From assembly GCA_019309045.1 (NCBI GenBank), contig JAFDGZ010000022.1, positions 1 through 64,000 on the forward strand: a stretch of 64,000 nucleotides of DNA, written 5' to 3'. The notes beneath the pieces are model-generated. The model ran no database searches, was not told the origin of the DNA, and saw only the letters and a list, made by a program, of their open reading frames with translations. Below are positions 8,009 through 15,385 of this stretch, piece after piece (position 1 is the first letter of the stretch; each line of letters begins with the position of its first letter). The stretch is from Deltaproteobacteria bacterium (lineage in GTDB: Bacteria > Desulfobacterota > Syntrophobacteria > BM002). The position numbers and the translations under genes were made by a program.

Positions 8009-8518
8009 TCAGGTCATCTCTGGAGGATCAACAACCATCCTTCCCTCCTCCAGGTTCACTTCCAGAACCGCTTCATGGGTTGCCGGAATGAGAATCTCCT
8101 GCTTCCCCTTGCGGACCACGTACACATCATTGCTGCCCGTTTCTATGATCTGTTCCAGAGTGCCGAGTTTGTCGCCCTTGCTGTTCACAACCTCCAGCCC
8201 CACAAGCTGGTGCCAGTAAAATTCATCGGGGCCCAGAGGGGGCAGTTTCGACTCTGGAAGGCAAAGCTCGGCTCCCACCAGGGCAGCAGCGCTCTCGCGG
8301 CTGTCGATTTCGCGACTGACAACAAGATAGGCGCGTTGATGCGGTCGAACCTCCTCCACGGTGAGCCGTCTCAAAGTCCCGTCCCGCAGACGAGCCAGCA
8401 CAGTTTCACCTGCGGTGAGGCTCGCAAGCACCTCGCCAGATGGCACAACTTTGAGATGTCCCCGGAGTCCGTGAGTCTTGACGATCTTGCCAATAGGGAG
8501 CAGGTCCTCGCTTACCAT
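8009..8518 (-). CDS. rimM: Ribosome maturation factor RimM
   Basis: A 169-residue RimM with the N-terminal IGKIVKTHGLRGHLKV motif and the C-terminal PRC-barrel segment FYWHQLVGLEVVNSKGDKLGTL ... LIPATHEAVLEVNLEEGRMVVDPP. It binds S19 and assists 30S head maturation. It starts five bases after the khpA stop, so the two are coupled. Confidence 0.96.
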   Translation of the reverse strand: MVSEDLLPIGKIVKTHGLRGHLKVVPSGEVLASLTAGETVLARLRDGTLRRLTVEEVRPHQRAYLVVSREIDSRESAAALVGAELCLPESKLPPLGPDEFYWHQLVGLEVVNSKGDKLGTLEQIIETGSNDVYVVRKGKQEILIPATHEAVLEVNLEEGRMVVDPPEMT

Positions 8519-8523
8519 AATCC

Positions 8524-8757
8524 CTATTCGATAATTTCCAGTACAGCGCGCTTTCTCAATTTGGTGGAGGCGGCACTGAGTATAGTTCTCATGGAACGGG
8601 CAGTGCGCCCCTGTTTGCCTATAACTTTGCCCAGGTCATCTTTGGCAACCCGAAGTTCGATTACAGAGGTCTGTTCGCCTTCCAATTCAGAGACTTCAAC
8701 CTGTTCCGGGTGATCCACCAGAGCCTTGGCGATGTACTCAATTAGTTCCTTCAGCAT
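8524..8757 (-). CDS. khpA: KH-domain RNA-binding protein KhpA
   Basis: A 77-residue single KH domain with the RNA-binding loop [18 protein letters not shown] (GxxG as GKQG). The start ATG 8757 is preceded by GGAGG; upstream in-frame codons do not fit the family. It lies between rpsP and rimM, as in most bacteria. Roles in RNA chaperoning and cell-size control are known from Gram-positive relatives. The 153-base gap to rpsP shows no further gene. Confidence 0.92.
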   Translation of the reverse strand: MLKELIEYIAKALVDHPEQVEVSELEGEQTSVIELRVAKDDLGKVIGKQGRTARSMRTILSAASTKLRKRAVLEIIE

Positions 8758-8910
8758 GGCGACCTCCATTGAGCTGTGCGGTACCGGGACCATGAGGCTG
8801 CCTGACTTGTTGCCGGTCTGCTACCCGCCCGTCTGCTGAGGCCCTGATGTGGCTGGCGCAGCCGATGACCGGGAATGCCGAAAGACGTGGAGCACATGGA
8901 GCGCTCAGTG

Positions 8911-9165
8911 TCAGGCGGATTTTGCCAGTAGTCCTTTGTTTCTGAGCAGGCTTCTCACAGTATCTGTTGGTTGTGCACCCCTGGCGAGCCAGAAGTTCAG
9001 TCTGTCCGAGTCGATTTTCACCTCAACAGGATCTGCATGAGGATTATAGGTGCCGAGAATTTCGATGAACTTGCCGTCTCTCGGTGCCTCGGAACTCGCC
9101 ACGATAATGCGGTAGAAAGCCCTTTTTTTCGATCCCTTGCGCGTCAGACGTATACGTACTGCCAT
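8911..9165 (-). CDS. rpsP: 30S ribosomal protein S16
   Basis: An 84-residue S16 with the family start MAVRIRLTRKGSKKRAFYRIIVASS and the GTYNPHADP and NFWLARGAQPTDTV segments. It lies between ffh (upstream) and khpA (downstream) on the minus strand. Confidence 0.97.
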   Translation of the reverse strand: MAVRIRLTRKGSKKRAFYRIIVASSEAPRDGKFIEILGTYNPHADPVEVKIDSDRLNFWLARGAQPTDTVRSLLRNKGLLAKSA

Positions 9166-9255
9166 AATATTGCTTTTCTCCTTTTTTCTGCTCAGCCGAA
9201 AAAGAGCAGGCTGCCAGACAGCCTGGTCTCACTCACGGGCTGTCTCGGGTCCATA

Positions 9256-10599
9256 CTAGAAAGGCAGAGATAAGCCATGTGGTGGAAAACGTTTGCCTCT
9301 CTTCTTTCCCCTGGTGAACTTTCGCAAAGTCTTTCTCATCTGGGCATAGCTCTTGAGGAGTTTGTTTACTTCCTGAACCGTGGTACCGCTGCCGCGGGCT
9401 ATTCGTCGTCGGCGACTGGCGTTGATGATCAGATGATTGCTTCGTTCTTCAGGTGTCATGGAATTGATGATGGCCTCTGTTCGAACAAGCTCCTTGTCAT
9501 CTGGCTTCAAATTGCGCAGCTGCTTCATGGGTCCAATGCCGGGCAGCATGCTGAGAATGTCTTCCAGAGAGCCCAGTTTTTTTATCTGACGGAGCTGATC
9601 TCTGAAGTCCTCCAGGGTGAAGTCATCCTGGATCAGCTTTTGCTGCAGTTTGAGGGCCTGCTTCTCATCGAAAGCCTTTTGGGTTTTTTCAATGAGGGAG
9701 AGCACATCACCCATGCCCAATATACGGGAGGCCATTCTGTCTGGATGAAAGGCTTCCAGACCGTCGAGTTTTTCTCCCACACCCACGAACTTGATGGGCT
9801 TGCCTGTGACCTGGCGCATGGAGAGCGCTGCGCCGCCCCGGGCGTCGCCATCCATTTTGGTGAGGATGATGCCGGTCAACTCGAGCCTCTGATCAAAAGC
9901 TTCAGCCACCTGCACTGCGTCCTGGCCAGTCATGGCATCGGCTATCAACAGGATTTCCTTTGGCTGTAACTTTTCCTTGAGCCTCTCGAGCTCCGCCATC
10001 AACTGCTGATCTATGTGGAGACGGCCGGCAGTGTCCAGGATGAGGATATCAGCTCCCTGTTGCCTGGCGTATGCCAGGGCCGCCAGACCAATGTCCAGTG
10101 GATCCATCTCCGGAGTTGCCGGAAAAACAGGCACCTGAAGCTGTTGTCCCAGAGTGGCAAGCTGATCAATGGCAGCCGGGCGGTAGACGTCTGCCGGCAC
10201 CAGGCAGGGGTGGCGGTTGAGATCCTTGAGATAGAGGGCGAGCTTGCCGGCAGTGGTAGTTTTTCCGGAACCCTGCAGTCCAACCAGCATATAAATCAGG
10301 GGAGTGCGGCCGCTCAATTGCAGAGGTACAGCCTCAGTTCCCATAAGGCGGGTGAGTTCATCGTTGACGATCTTCACCAGCTGCTGTCCCGGCGTAAGGC
10401 TGTCCATCACTTCACTGCCCACAGCGCGCTCAGCAATGTCTGCGACAAACTGCTTGGCCACCTTGTAATGGACATCGGCTTCGAGCAGGGCTAGACGCAC
10501 CTCCCTCAGGGCCTCTTTGATATTTTTCTCAGAAAGCTTGCCTTGCCCTTTCAAGCGCTTCAGGGTACGATTAAATTTTTCGCTGAGGCTTTCAAACAT
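9256..10599 (-). CDS. ffh: Signal recognition particle protein Ffh
   Basis: A 447-residue SRP54. The N domain is residues 1-90. The G domain has GLQGSGKTTTAGKLALYL, DTAGRLHID and TKMDGDARGG. The C-terminal methionine-rich M domain includes LPGIGPMKQL and the RNA-binding SRRRRIARGSG segment. It targets nascent membrane proteins with 4.5S RNA. It is the first gene of the minus-strand block; a TATAAT -10 element lies upstream at 10640-10645. Confidence 0.97.
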   Translation of the reverse strand: MFESLSEKFNRTLKRLKGQGKLSEKNIKEALREVRLALLEADVHYKVAKQFVADIAERAVGSEVMDSLTPGQQLVKIVNDELTRLMGTEAVPLQLSGRTPLIYMLVGLQGSGKTTTAGKLALYLKDLNRHPCLVPADVYRPAAIDQLATLGQQLQVPVFPATPEMDPLDIGLAALAYARQQGADILILDTAGRLHIDQQLMAELERLKEKLQPKEILLIADAMTGQDAVQVAEAFDQRLELTGIILTKMDGDARGGAALSMRQVTGKPIKFVGVGEKLDGLEAFHPDRMASRILGMGDVLSLIEKTQKAFDEKQALKLQQKLIQDDFTLEDFRDQLRQIKKLGSLEDILSMLPGIGPMKQLRNLKPDDKELVRTEAIINSMTPEERSNHLIINASRRRRIARGSGTTVQEVNKLLKSYAQMRKTLRKFTRGKKRGKRFPPHGLSLPF

Positions 10600-10639
10600 T
10601 AGTTTTCTTTGCCTTTTCAGGTATCATCAAAATTTATAG

Positions 10640-10669
10640 ATTATAGTGAATTTAACTGAGACAGAGCAA
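10640..10669 (-). promoter_or_regulatory. Predicted sigma-70 promoter for the ffh operon
   Basis: On the minus strand a perfect -10 TATAAT (10645-10640) sits 18 bases after TTGCTC (10669-10664), a weak -35. Transcription would start near 10633, about 34 bases before the ffh ATG at 10599. Together with the plus-strand atp genes starting near 10877, this makes 10600-10876 a divergent control region; I see no gene in it. Confidence 0.5.
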
Positions 10670-10876
10670 CAAGCAGCCCCCTGGGGATGCTGAAAACAAT
10701 CATGGCTAGCTGCAAAGTCTTCCTATAATGCTGGCCAATAGAAAAAAAATCCTGGACTTTTGCCAAGATTTTCCCTAATCTTTGTGGTCACGGTTAGTGA
10801 AAGATGTTACAACCGACAAGGTTGGCATAGAAAGCGCCTCGCCATCTCATGCTAGGACCTCACCCTGGTTTCGCAA

Positions 10877-11068
10877 TTGGGGCTTACCATGGTGGGGAGC
10901 ATTGGGGTGGGTTTTGCCATTGGCTATTTCCTCGACAAGTGGCTCGGCACCCGGGGAATCTTCCTGACCGTCTGTATTCTGGTCGGCATTGGCGGCGGCG
11001 GCTGGACGGTTTACAAGCAGATCAGAGAACTGGATGGTGAGGACGGCAACAACTCATCTGCAGAATGA
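10877..11068 (+). CDS. AtpZ-like ATP synthase accessory membrane protein
   Basis: A roughly 60-residue protein with two membrane segments (MVGSIGVGFAIGYFLDKWLG and IFLTVCILVGIGGGGWTVY). This is the pattern of AtpZ/AtpI-type proteins that precede atpB and help assemble or supply ions to Fo. The first possible start is TTG 10877, the first ATG is 10889, and the frame is closed by a stop at 10853. Neither start has a good ribosome site, so the true N-terminus is unsure. The gene overlaps the reading frame of the next ORF's upstream extension but not its chosen start. Confidence 0.72.
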   Translation: MGLTMVGSIGVGFAIGYFLDKWLGTRGIFLTVCILVGIGGGGWTVYKQIRELDGEDGNNSSAE

Positions 11069-11109
11069 CAGGGCTGGGGCTTTTCTGCTGCCCGAGACCG
11101 AGAGACCAT

Positions 11110-11520
11110 ATGAGCAGCTACGACGATTTGCAGAAGGTTGTTATCAAGAAAACCTTGTTTCTTGCTCTGGGAGCAGCGTGCCTCTGCCTGGTGCTCGATC
11201 AGAAAGCCGCTGCCAAGGGAGTTGCCCTTGGCAGCCTCTTCAGTGTACTGGATTTCAAGCTCATGGCCATCTTTCTGCCGCGCAGGGTTCTCCGCGGCGG
11301 CAGGTATGCCGCTATCGCTGGACAGATCCCGCGCTTTTTGTTGATGAGCATACCCATTGTGCTGGCCATAAAGCTGCCCTCTATAAATCTTGCCGCCACA
11401 GTGCTGGGGCTGCTCCTGGTGAAGGCTGCCATATTTTGTCATTTTTTCGTCGGCAAGAGTCGCTCAGCATCTGCAGGAGCGCAGAGAAACAACTGTTGCA
11501 GCAGCAGGGAGATCGAATAG
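11110..11520 (+). CDS. atpI: ATP synthase subunit I-like membrane protein
   Basis: With the ATG at 11110 this is a 136-residue protein with about four hydrophobic segments (LFLALGAACLCLVLD, VALGSLFSVLDFKLMAIFL, FLLMSIPIVLAIKLP, LAATVLGLLLVKAAIFCHFF). The pattern and its position between an AtpZ-like gene and atpB match the AtpI family (c-ring assembly factor). Sequence conservation in this family is low, so the call leans on context. The C-terminal tail is polar and cysteine-containing. Confidence 0.75.
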   Translation: MSSYDDLQKVVIKKTLFLALGAACLCLVLDQKAAAKGVALGSLFSVLDFKLMAIFLPRRVLRGGRYAAIAGQIPRFLLMSIPIVLAIKLPSINLAATVLGLLLVKAAIFCHFFVGKSRSASAGAQRNNCCSSREIE

Positions 11521-11603
11521 TTGACCTGGGAGCCCTTCATCCGGGTCATTAGAGAAGGGATGAGGGGCACAGCGGACTGAACACAGACTTCGAGAAAGAC
11601 GTT

Positions 11604-12278
11604 ATGGGAGAGATCGGCAAAATAAGTCAGTGGGTATTTTCGCTTGGTGGTATGCAGTTCAAGGTCAACAGTGAGACCTTGATAATGACCTGGGTGGTGA
11701 TGGCACTGACAGTGGTTTTTGCCTGGCTGGCAACCCGCCGGAAGGCACGGGTGCCAGGACCCTGGCAGCACATCAGTGAACTGCTCGTCGAATGGTTCAA
11801 AGACCTCGTCCGCGAAGCCCTGGGCGAAGAATACGTGCGGCGCTACTTTCCTCTCATTTGCGCCCTTTTCATCTTTTTGCTGCTGTGCAACTGGATTGGC
11901 ATTATTCCCTTCCTGTCCGAGCCCACCAAGGATATCAATACCACCCTCGGCCTTGGCATCATGGGGTTTTTCATCGCCCATGGGACGGCCATCAAGAAAA
12001 AGGGGCTCAAGCTCTACATCAAAGAGTATTTCCAGCCGATTTTTTTCATGATGCCCCTCAATGTGGTGGGTGAAATTGCCAAGGTAATTTCCATATCTTT
12101 TCGTCTGTTTGGCAATATCATGGGCGGTGGTATCATCATTATTGTGGTGTCACAGCTGCTGTACGGTCTGGTGCTGCCGCCTTTTCTATACGCCTTTTTC
12201 GGTTTGTTCGTAGGAACGGTGCAGGCCTTTGTGTTTATGATGCTCACGCTGGTGTACATTTCAGTACAGATCAGGTGA
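11604..12278 (+). CDS. atpB: ATP synthase Fo subunit a
   Basis: A 224-residue subunit a. The helix with the essential arginine is SISFRLFGNIMGGG, and the family segments LLCNWIGIIPFL and QAFVFMMLTLVYIS are present. The subunit forms the ion half-channels facing the c-ring. It is followed after 34 bases by the first c-subunit gene. Whether it conducts Na+ or H+ cannot be told from this gene alone; the c subunits suggest Na+. Confidence 0.96.
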   Translation: MGEIGKISQWVFSLGGMQFKVNSETLIMTWVVMALTVVFAWLATRRKARVPGPWQHISELLVEWFKDLVREALGEEYVRRYFPLICALFIFLLLCNWIGIIPFLSEPTKDINTTLGLGIMGFFIAHGTAIKKKGLKLYIKEYFQPIFFMMPLNVVGEIAKVISISFRLFGNIMGGGIIIIVVSQLLYGLVLPPFLYAFFGLFVGTVQAFVFMMLTLVYISVQIR

Positions 12279-12312
12279 GGTGGTAAAGTTCACATGAGAA
12301 GGAGGATGTGGC

Positions 12313-12561
12313 ATGGAAATTAGTGGAGTGGATCTAGTCAGGGCGGCAGCTTTGCTGGGTGCAGGCATATCAATGGGATTCGGAGCGATTGGCCCTGGCG
12401 TCGGAGAAGGCATGGCAGCAGCCAAGGCTTGTGAGGCCATCGGCCGAAATCCTCGTGAGGCTGGTTTGCTTACTCGAACCATGCTCGTAGGACAGGCGGT
12501 ATCTGAGTCCACCGGAATCTATTCACTGGTCGTGGCGCTGTTGCTCATCTTCGTGGTGTGA
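12313..12561 (+). CDS. atpE: ATP synthase Fo subunit c, single hairpin, two-carboxylate Na+-type motif
   Basis: An 82-residue two-helix c subunit. Helix 1 contains GPGVGEG with Glu32; helix 2 contains [10 protein letters not shown] with Glu65, Ser66, Thr67 and Tyr70. Glu65/Ser66/Tyr70 at these positions match known Na+-binding c subunits. The residue at 32 is Gln in Ilyobacter-type rings but Glu here, the two-carboxylate variant described for Fusobacterium nucleatum. Ion specificity is inferred. The ribosome site is GAAGGAGG; it is followed 16 bases later by a second, duplicated c gene. Confidence 0.95.
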   Translation: MEISGVDLVRAAALLGAGISMGFGAIGPGVGEGMAAAKACEAIGRNPREAGLLTRTMLVGQAVSESTGIYSLVVALLLIFVV

Positions 12562-12577
12562 AAGGCGGGAGATTCAG

Positions 12578-13060
12578 ATGGACCTTACCGCTTGGGTCAA
12601 AATGGCGGCTTTTGTGGGGGCTGGACTTTCCATGGGATTCGGGGCCATCGGTTCCGGCATGGGAGAAGGGTATGCAGCCAACAAAGCGTGCGAAGGAATG
12701 GGCAGACAGCCGGGGGTTGCTGATGAATTGCTCCGCACCATGCTGGTGGGACAGGCCGTGGCTGAGAGCACCGGCATTTATTCGCTGGTGGTGGCTTTGC
12801 TGCTGCTGTTTCGCGACTTCAGCGTAGTGCGGTTTATTGATATTCCTGCATTCTTGGCTGCAGGTCTCTGTATGGGACTCGGCGCCATAGGCCCCGGGGT
12901 GGGCGAAGGATTTGTGGCAGGCAGCGCCTGCGAATCCATAGCCCGCAATCCTGAAACCTCGCCGGTGATCATCCGCACCATGCTGGTAGGACAGGCCGTG
13001 GCCGAGAGCACCGGCATCTATTCACTCGTTGTCTCATTGCTGTTGATCTTTGTTATTTGA
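12578..13060 (+). CDS. ATP synthase Fo subunit c, fused double hairpin (four helices)
   Basis: This 160-residue protein is two complete c subunits in tandem. Hairpin 1 (about 8-78) has GSGMGEG (Glu30) and [11 protein letters not shown] (Glu63). A short linker [10 protein letters not shown] follows. Hairpin 2 (about 89-160) has GPGVGEG (Glu110) and [11 protein letters not shown] (Glu143). Both hairpins keep both glutamates. Duplicated c subunits are typical of V-type rings and of the Acetobacterium woodii hybrid ring, where one hairpin lacks the carboxylate; here neither does. With the single-hairpin gene just upstream it may build a mixed ring. It arose by tandem duplication and fusion, to judge from the near-identical [10 protein letters not shown] blocks. 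Confidence 0.93.
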   Translation: MDLTAWVKMAAFVGAGLSMGFGAIGSGMGEGYAANKACEGMGRQPGVADELLRTMLVGQAVAESTGIYSLVVALLLLFRDFSVVRFIDIPAFLAAGLCMGLGAIGPGVGEGFVAGSACESIARNPETSPVIIRTMLVGQAVAESTGIYSLVVSLLLIFVI

Positions 13061-13082
13061 TCCCAGGCGCCGAAAGAGCATG

Positions 13083-13108
13083 CCAGCCGGTTGACGAAAC
13101 CGGGCTGG
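13083..13108 (+). other. Hairpin in the c-to-b' gap of the atp operon
   Basis: CCAGCCGGTT (13083-13092) pairs with AACCGGGCTGG (13098-13108) with one bulged C. It lies 23 bases after the double-c stop, at the start of a 212-base gap before b'. No run of T follows, so it is not a classical terminator. It could trim or stabilise the upstream c-subunit mRNA, which must be made in excess. Function is a guess. Confidence 0.45.
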
Positions 13109-13272
13109 GGGCTACAGCAGATCGCGAGGAAACAGCTACCTGAAGGCAGGCTCCAGTCGAGAAGCCCCAGGTCGAGGGCTGACAGCAGGCCTTCAGTGGA
13201 GCGTAGCAGTAGACGGCAGCCCTTACATGTGGGCAGAAGCCGACAATCATATAGCTGGAAACGGGGAGCTCT

Positions 13273-13701
13273 ATGATCGAGATCAATCTTACCATTGTCA
13301 TCCAGGTAGTGCAGTTTCTCATCCTGGTGCTCATTTTGAACAAGATCCTCTTCAAGCCCATAAACGAGGTGATTAGCGAGCGGCAGCAGCAGATTTCCAC
13401 CTGGGAGGAAAAGGCTCACCAGTGCCGCGAACAGGTCCGCACCAAACTGCAGCAATATGAGGATCGCTTGCAGCAGACAAAGGTGAGCGCCCACCAACAG
13501 CAGGAAGAGGTGACCAAGAAACTCAAGGAACAGCAGGAGGAGAAGCTGCGTCAGGTGGCTGAAGAATCTGCTCGCATAATCGACTCCACCCAGCAGCAGC
13601 TGCGGGCAGAGACCCAGCGGATCAGGGACGAGATCAGGCGTGAAGTGGACGCCCTGTCAGAGATGCTGGCGGCAAAGGTACTAGGAAGAGAGGTGTCATG
13701 A
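13273..13701 (+). CDS. ATP synthase Fo subunit b' (peripheral stalk)
   Basis: A 142-residue protein with one N-terminal membrane helix (IVIQVVQFLILVLILNKILF, residues 8-27), the FKPI...ISERQQQI transition, and a long charged coiled coil rich in Gln/Glu/Lys. This is the b/b' stalk pattern. It overlaps the following b gene by four bases (ATGA), so the two are coupled and probably form a heterodimer. Confidence 0.9.
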   Translation: MIEINLTIVIQVVQFLILVLILNKILFKPINEVISERQQQISTWEEKAHQCREQVRTKLQQYEDRLQQTKVSAHQQQEEVTKKLKEQQEEKLRQVAEESARIIDSTQQQLRAETQRIRDEIRREVDALSEMLAAKVLGREVS

Positions 13702-14315
13702 GAGCACTGGCGGGCAGCAGGGTAGTACGGCTCATTCTGGTGGCGATTGTGGCAGTCGCTCTTGTTGGAGGGCTGGTGTTCGGGGCTGCTGCTGCAGAAA
13801 ACCCGCAGTCCACGAGCAACCTCAAGACAATCTGGATGAACTCCTGGCGAGTCATTAACTTTCTCATACTTGCCTTTTTCATGGTCAAACTGCTGAGAGA
13901 ACCCCTGGAACGATTCTTTGAGCAGCGCAGCAGGCTGATAAGCGAGCAGCTGGACAGTGCCGAGACGAACTGCCTCAGCGCCGAAGAGGAGCTGCGGGAG
14001 GTGGAATACCGCCTGGAAGGGCTGGGTGCCGAGATCGAAAAGCTCGAGATGCTCATAAGCGAACAGGGTGAACAGGAGCGGCAAAAGATCATTGCCAACG
14101 CCCAGAAGACAGCCGAGCACATGTTGGAGAAGGCTAGATTGGAAGCCGAGATGATGGTGCGGGAGGCCAGAAATCAGCTGCGGGCCGAGGTGATCGAGGA
14201 GGCGGTGGAGCTTGCAGAACAGAAGATCAGCAAGGCCATTGACACCGCAGATCAGGAAAGACTGCTGGAGAACTATCTGCAGCAACTGACGCAGCTCCAG
14301 GAAATGAAGATATAG
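13698..14315 (+). CDS. atpF: ATP synthase Fo subunit b
   Basis: A 205-residue subunit b with an unusual N-terminal hydrophobic stretch (LILVAIVAVALVGGLVFGAAAAE) that looks like a signal peptide with an AAA-AE cleavage site. A membrane helix follows (VINFLILAFFMVKLL, about 52-66), then a coiled coil to residue 205. Long b subunits with a cleavable leader occur in deltaproteobacteria. A terminator follows 36 bases after the stop, and no F1 gene (atpH, A, G, D, C) follows, so the F1 genes must lie elsewhere. Confidence 0.9.
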   Translation: MRALAGSRVVRLILVAIVAVALVGGLVFGAAAAENPQSTSNLKTIWMNSWRVINFLILAFFMVKLLREPLERFFEQRSRLISEQLDSAETNCLSAEEELREVEYRLEGLGAEIEKLEMLISEQGEQERQKIIANAQKTAEHMLEKARLEAEMMVREARNQLRAEVIEEAVELAEQKISKAIDTADQERLLENYLQQLTQLQEMKI

Positions 14316-14351
14316 AGAAACGACGAGCAAGTTTCACATTGCAGGAAGACA

Positions 14352-14374
14352 AGGCGGGGTTGACCCGCCTTTTT
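14352..14374 (+). terminator. Intrinsic terminator of the Fo operon
   Basis: AGGCGGG (14352-14358) pairs perfectly with CCCGCCT (14364-14370) around a five-base loop, and TTTT follows. It sits 36 bases past the atpF stop and cleanly ends the Fo-only operon. Confidence 0.88.
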
Positions 14375-14427
14375 CAACCTGATCTCCACCCACTGGTGGG
14401 AATGCTGGACACAAGGGGAAGGTAATA

Positions 14428-14503
14428 TTGGAGGCAATGAAGGTCCTTGCTTTCCCTCCCGGGCCTCCGCCAGTCACTATTGTGGAACCTTCACTGCCTC
14501 CAG
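14428..14503. repeat. 17-bp inverted repeat upstream of the LOG-family gene
   Basis: TTGGAGGCAATGAAGGT (14428-14444) matches the reverse complement of ACCTTCACTGCCTCCAG (14487-14503) at 15 of 17 positions, with a 42-base loop. It fills most of the gap between the atp terminator and the gene at 14575. It could be a regulator site or a structured leader; a 32-codon frame starting inside the left arm (ATG 14436) has no convincing ribosome site. Confidence 0.55.
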
Positions 14504-14574
14504 GAGAGGCGGAAAGAGCAGCACCGCCTGTATAACTGTGTCAGAAGCTTGGTTTTCAACTGAGGAGGACGAAA

Positions 14575-15237
14575 GTGGTGGAGCGGCAATATCTCATCGA
14601 TCAGATGACCATAAAGGAGAGCTGGCGGCTTTTTCGGATCATGGCAGAGTTTGTAGACGGCTTCGAGGCCATGGCAGATGTGTATCCTGCGGTCTCCATT
14701 TTTGGCTCAGCACGCGTGCGGCTCGGGGAGCCGCTCTATGAGAAAGCCCGAATAATTGCTCGTCTCTTTGCTCAGCGCGGCTTTGACGTGATCACCGGCG
14801 GCGGCCCCGGACTGATGGAGGCCGCCAACAGGGGGGCGGCCGAGGCTGGGGGCAGATCCATTGGCCTCAATATTCAACTGCCCATGGAGCAGGAGCCGAA
14901 TCCCTATGCCAATATCAAGCTTGATTTCAGGTACTTCTTCATTCGCAAGGTCATATTTGTCAAGTACGCTCAGGCCTATGTGGTGCTGCCGGGGGGGTTC
15001 GGTACCCTGGACGAACTCTTCGAGGCGGTGACGCTGATCCAGACTCATCGCATCAAGCCCTTTCCCGTGATCCTGGTGGGAAGGGATTACTGGCAGGGGT
15101 TGCTTGCCTGGATGAAGCAGCATCTGGCGGACACCGGCAAGATCTCCGCAGAAGATCTCGAGGTGATGGAGGTGCTGGAAGAGCCTGAGGAGGTGGTGCA
15201 GGCAGTAGTCAGAGTCGTTTCTCCGGATAAGGCCTGA
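14575..15237 (+). CDS. LOG-family Rossmann-fold phosphoribohydrolase-like protein (TIGR00730 type)
   Basis: A 220-residue protein with the LOG signatures GGGPGLMEAANRGA (residues 80-93) and PGGFGTLDELFE, which form the AMP/phosphoribose site of cytokinin-activating and nucleotide-salvage LOG enzymes. The SIFGSARV block near residue 41 is also typical. The likely reaction is hydrolysis of a nucleoside 5'-monophosphate to base plus ribose 5-phosphate; the bacterial physiological substrate is unknown. The start is GTG 14575, with GAGGAGG six bases upstream. It has its own region after the atp terminator. Confidence 0.9.
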   Translation: MVERQYLIDQMTIKESWRLFRIMAEFVDGFEAMADVYPAVSIFGSARVRLGEPLYEKARIIARLFAQRGFDVITGGGPGLMEAANRGAAEAGGRSIGLNIQLPMEQEPNPYANIKLDFRYFFIRKVIFVKYAQAYVVLPGGFGTLDELFEAVTLIQTHRIKPFPVILVGRDYWQGLLAWMKQHLADTGKISAEDLEVMEVLEEPEEVVQAVVRVVSPDKA

Positions 15238-15385
15238 TGCCTTCGGGGTTCTCTTTCCTCGAGGGGGCAGCTGCTGGCCTTGCTTCCAGGGCGGCAAGCC
15301 TGCTTCCGGAGAAGCGCTCTGGCTATCCGCCGGCAGCAATGGTAGCCTCAGCATGCTGGAGGCAGGCTGCGGTGGCCTATCAGGC

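Noticed and set aside
10782-11040. Possible frameshift in the AtpZ-like gene
   Set aside because: Overlapping frames (ATG 10849 and ATG 10782) read through the same region, but their translations lack the membrane pattern; a late TTG or ATG start explains the gene without a frameshift.
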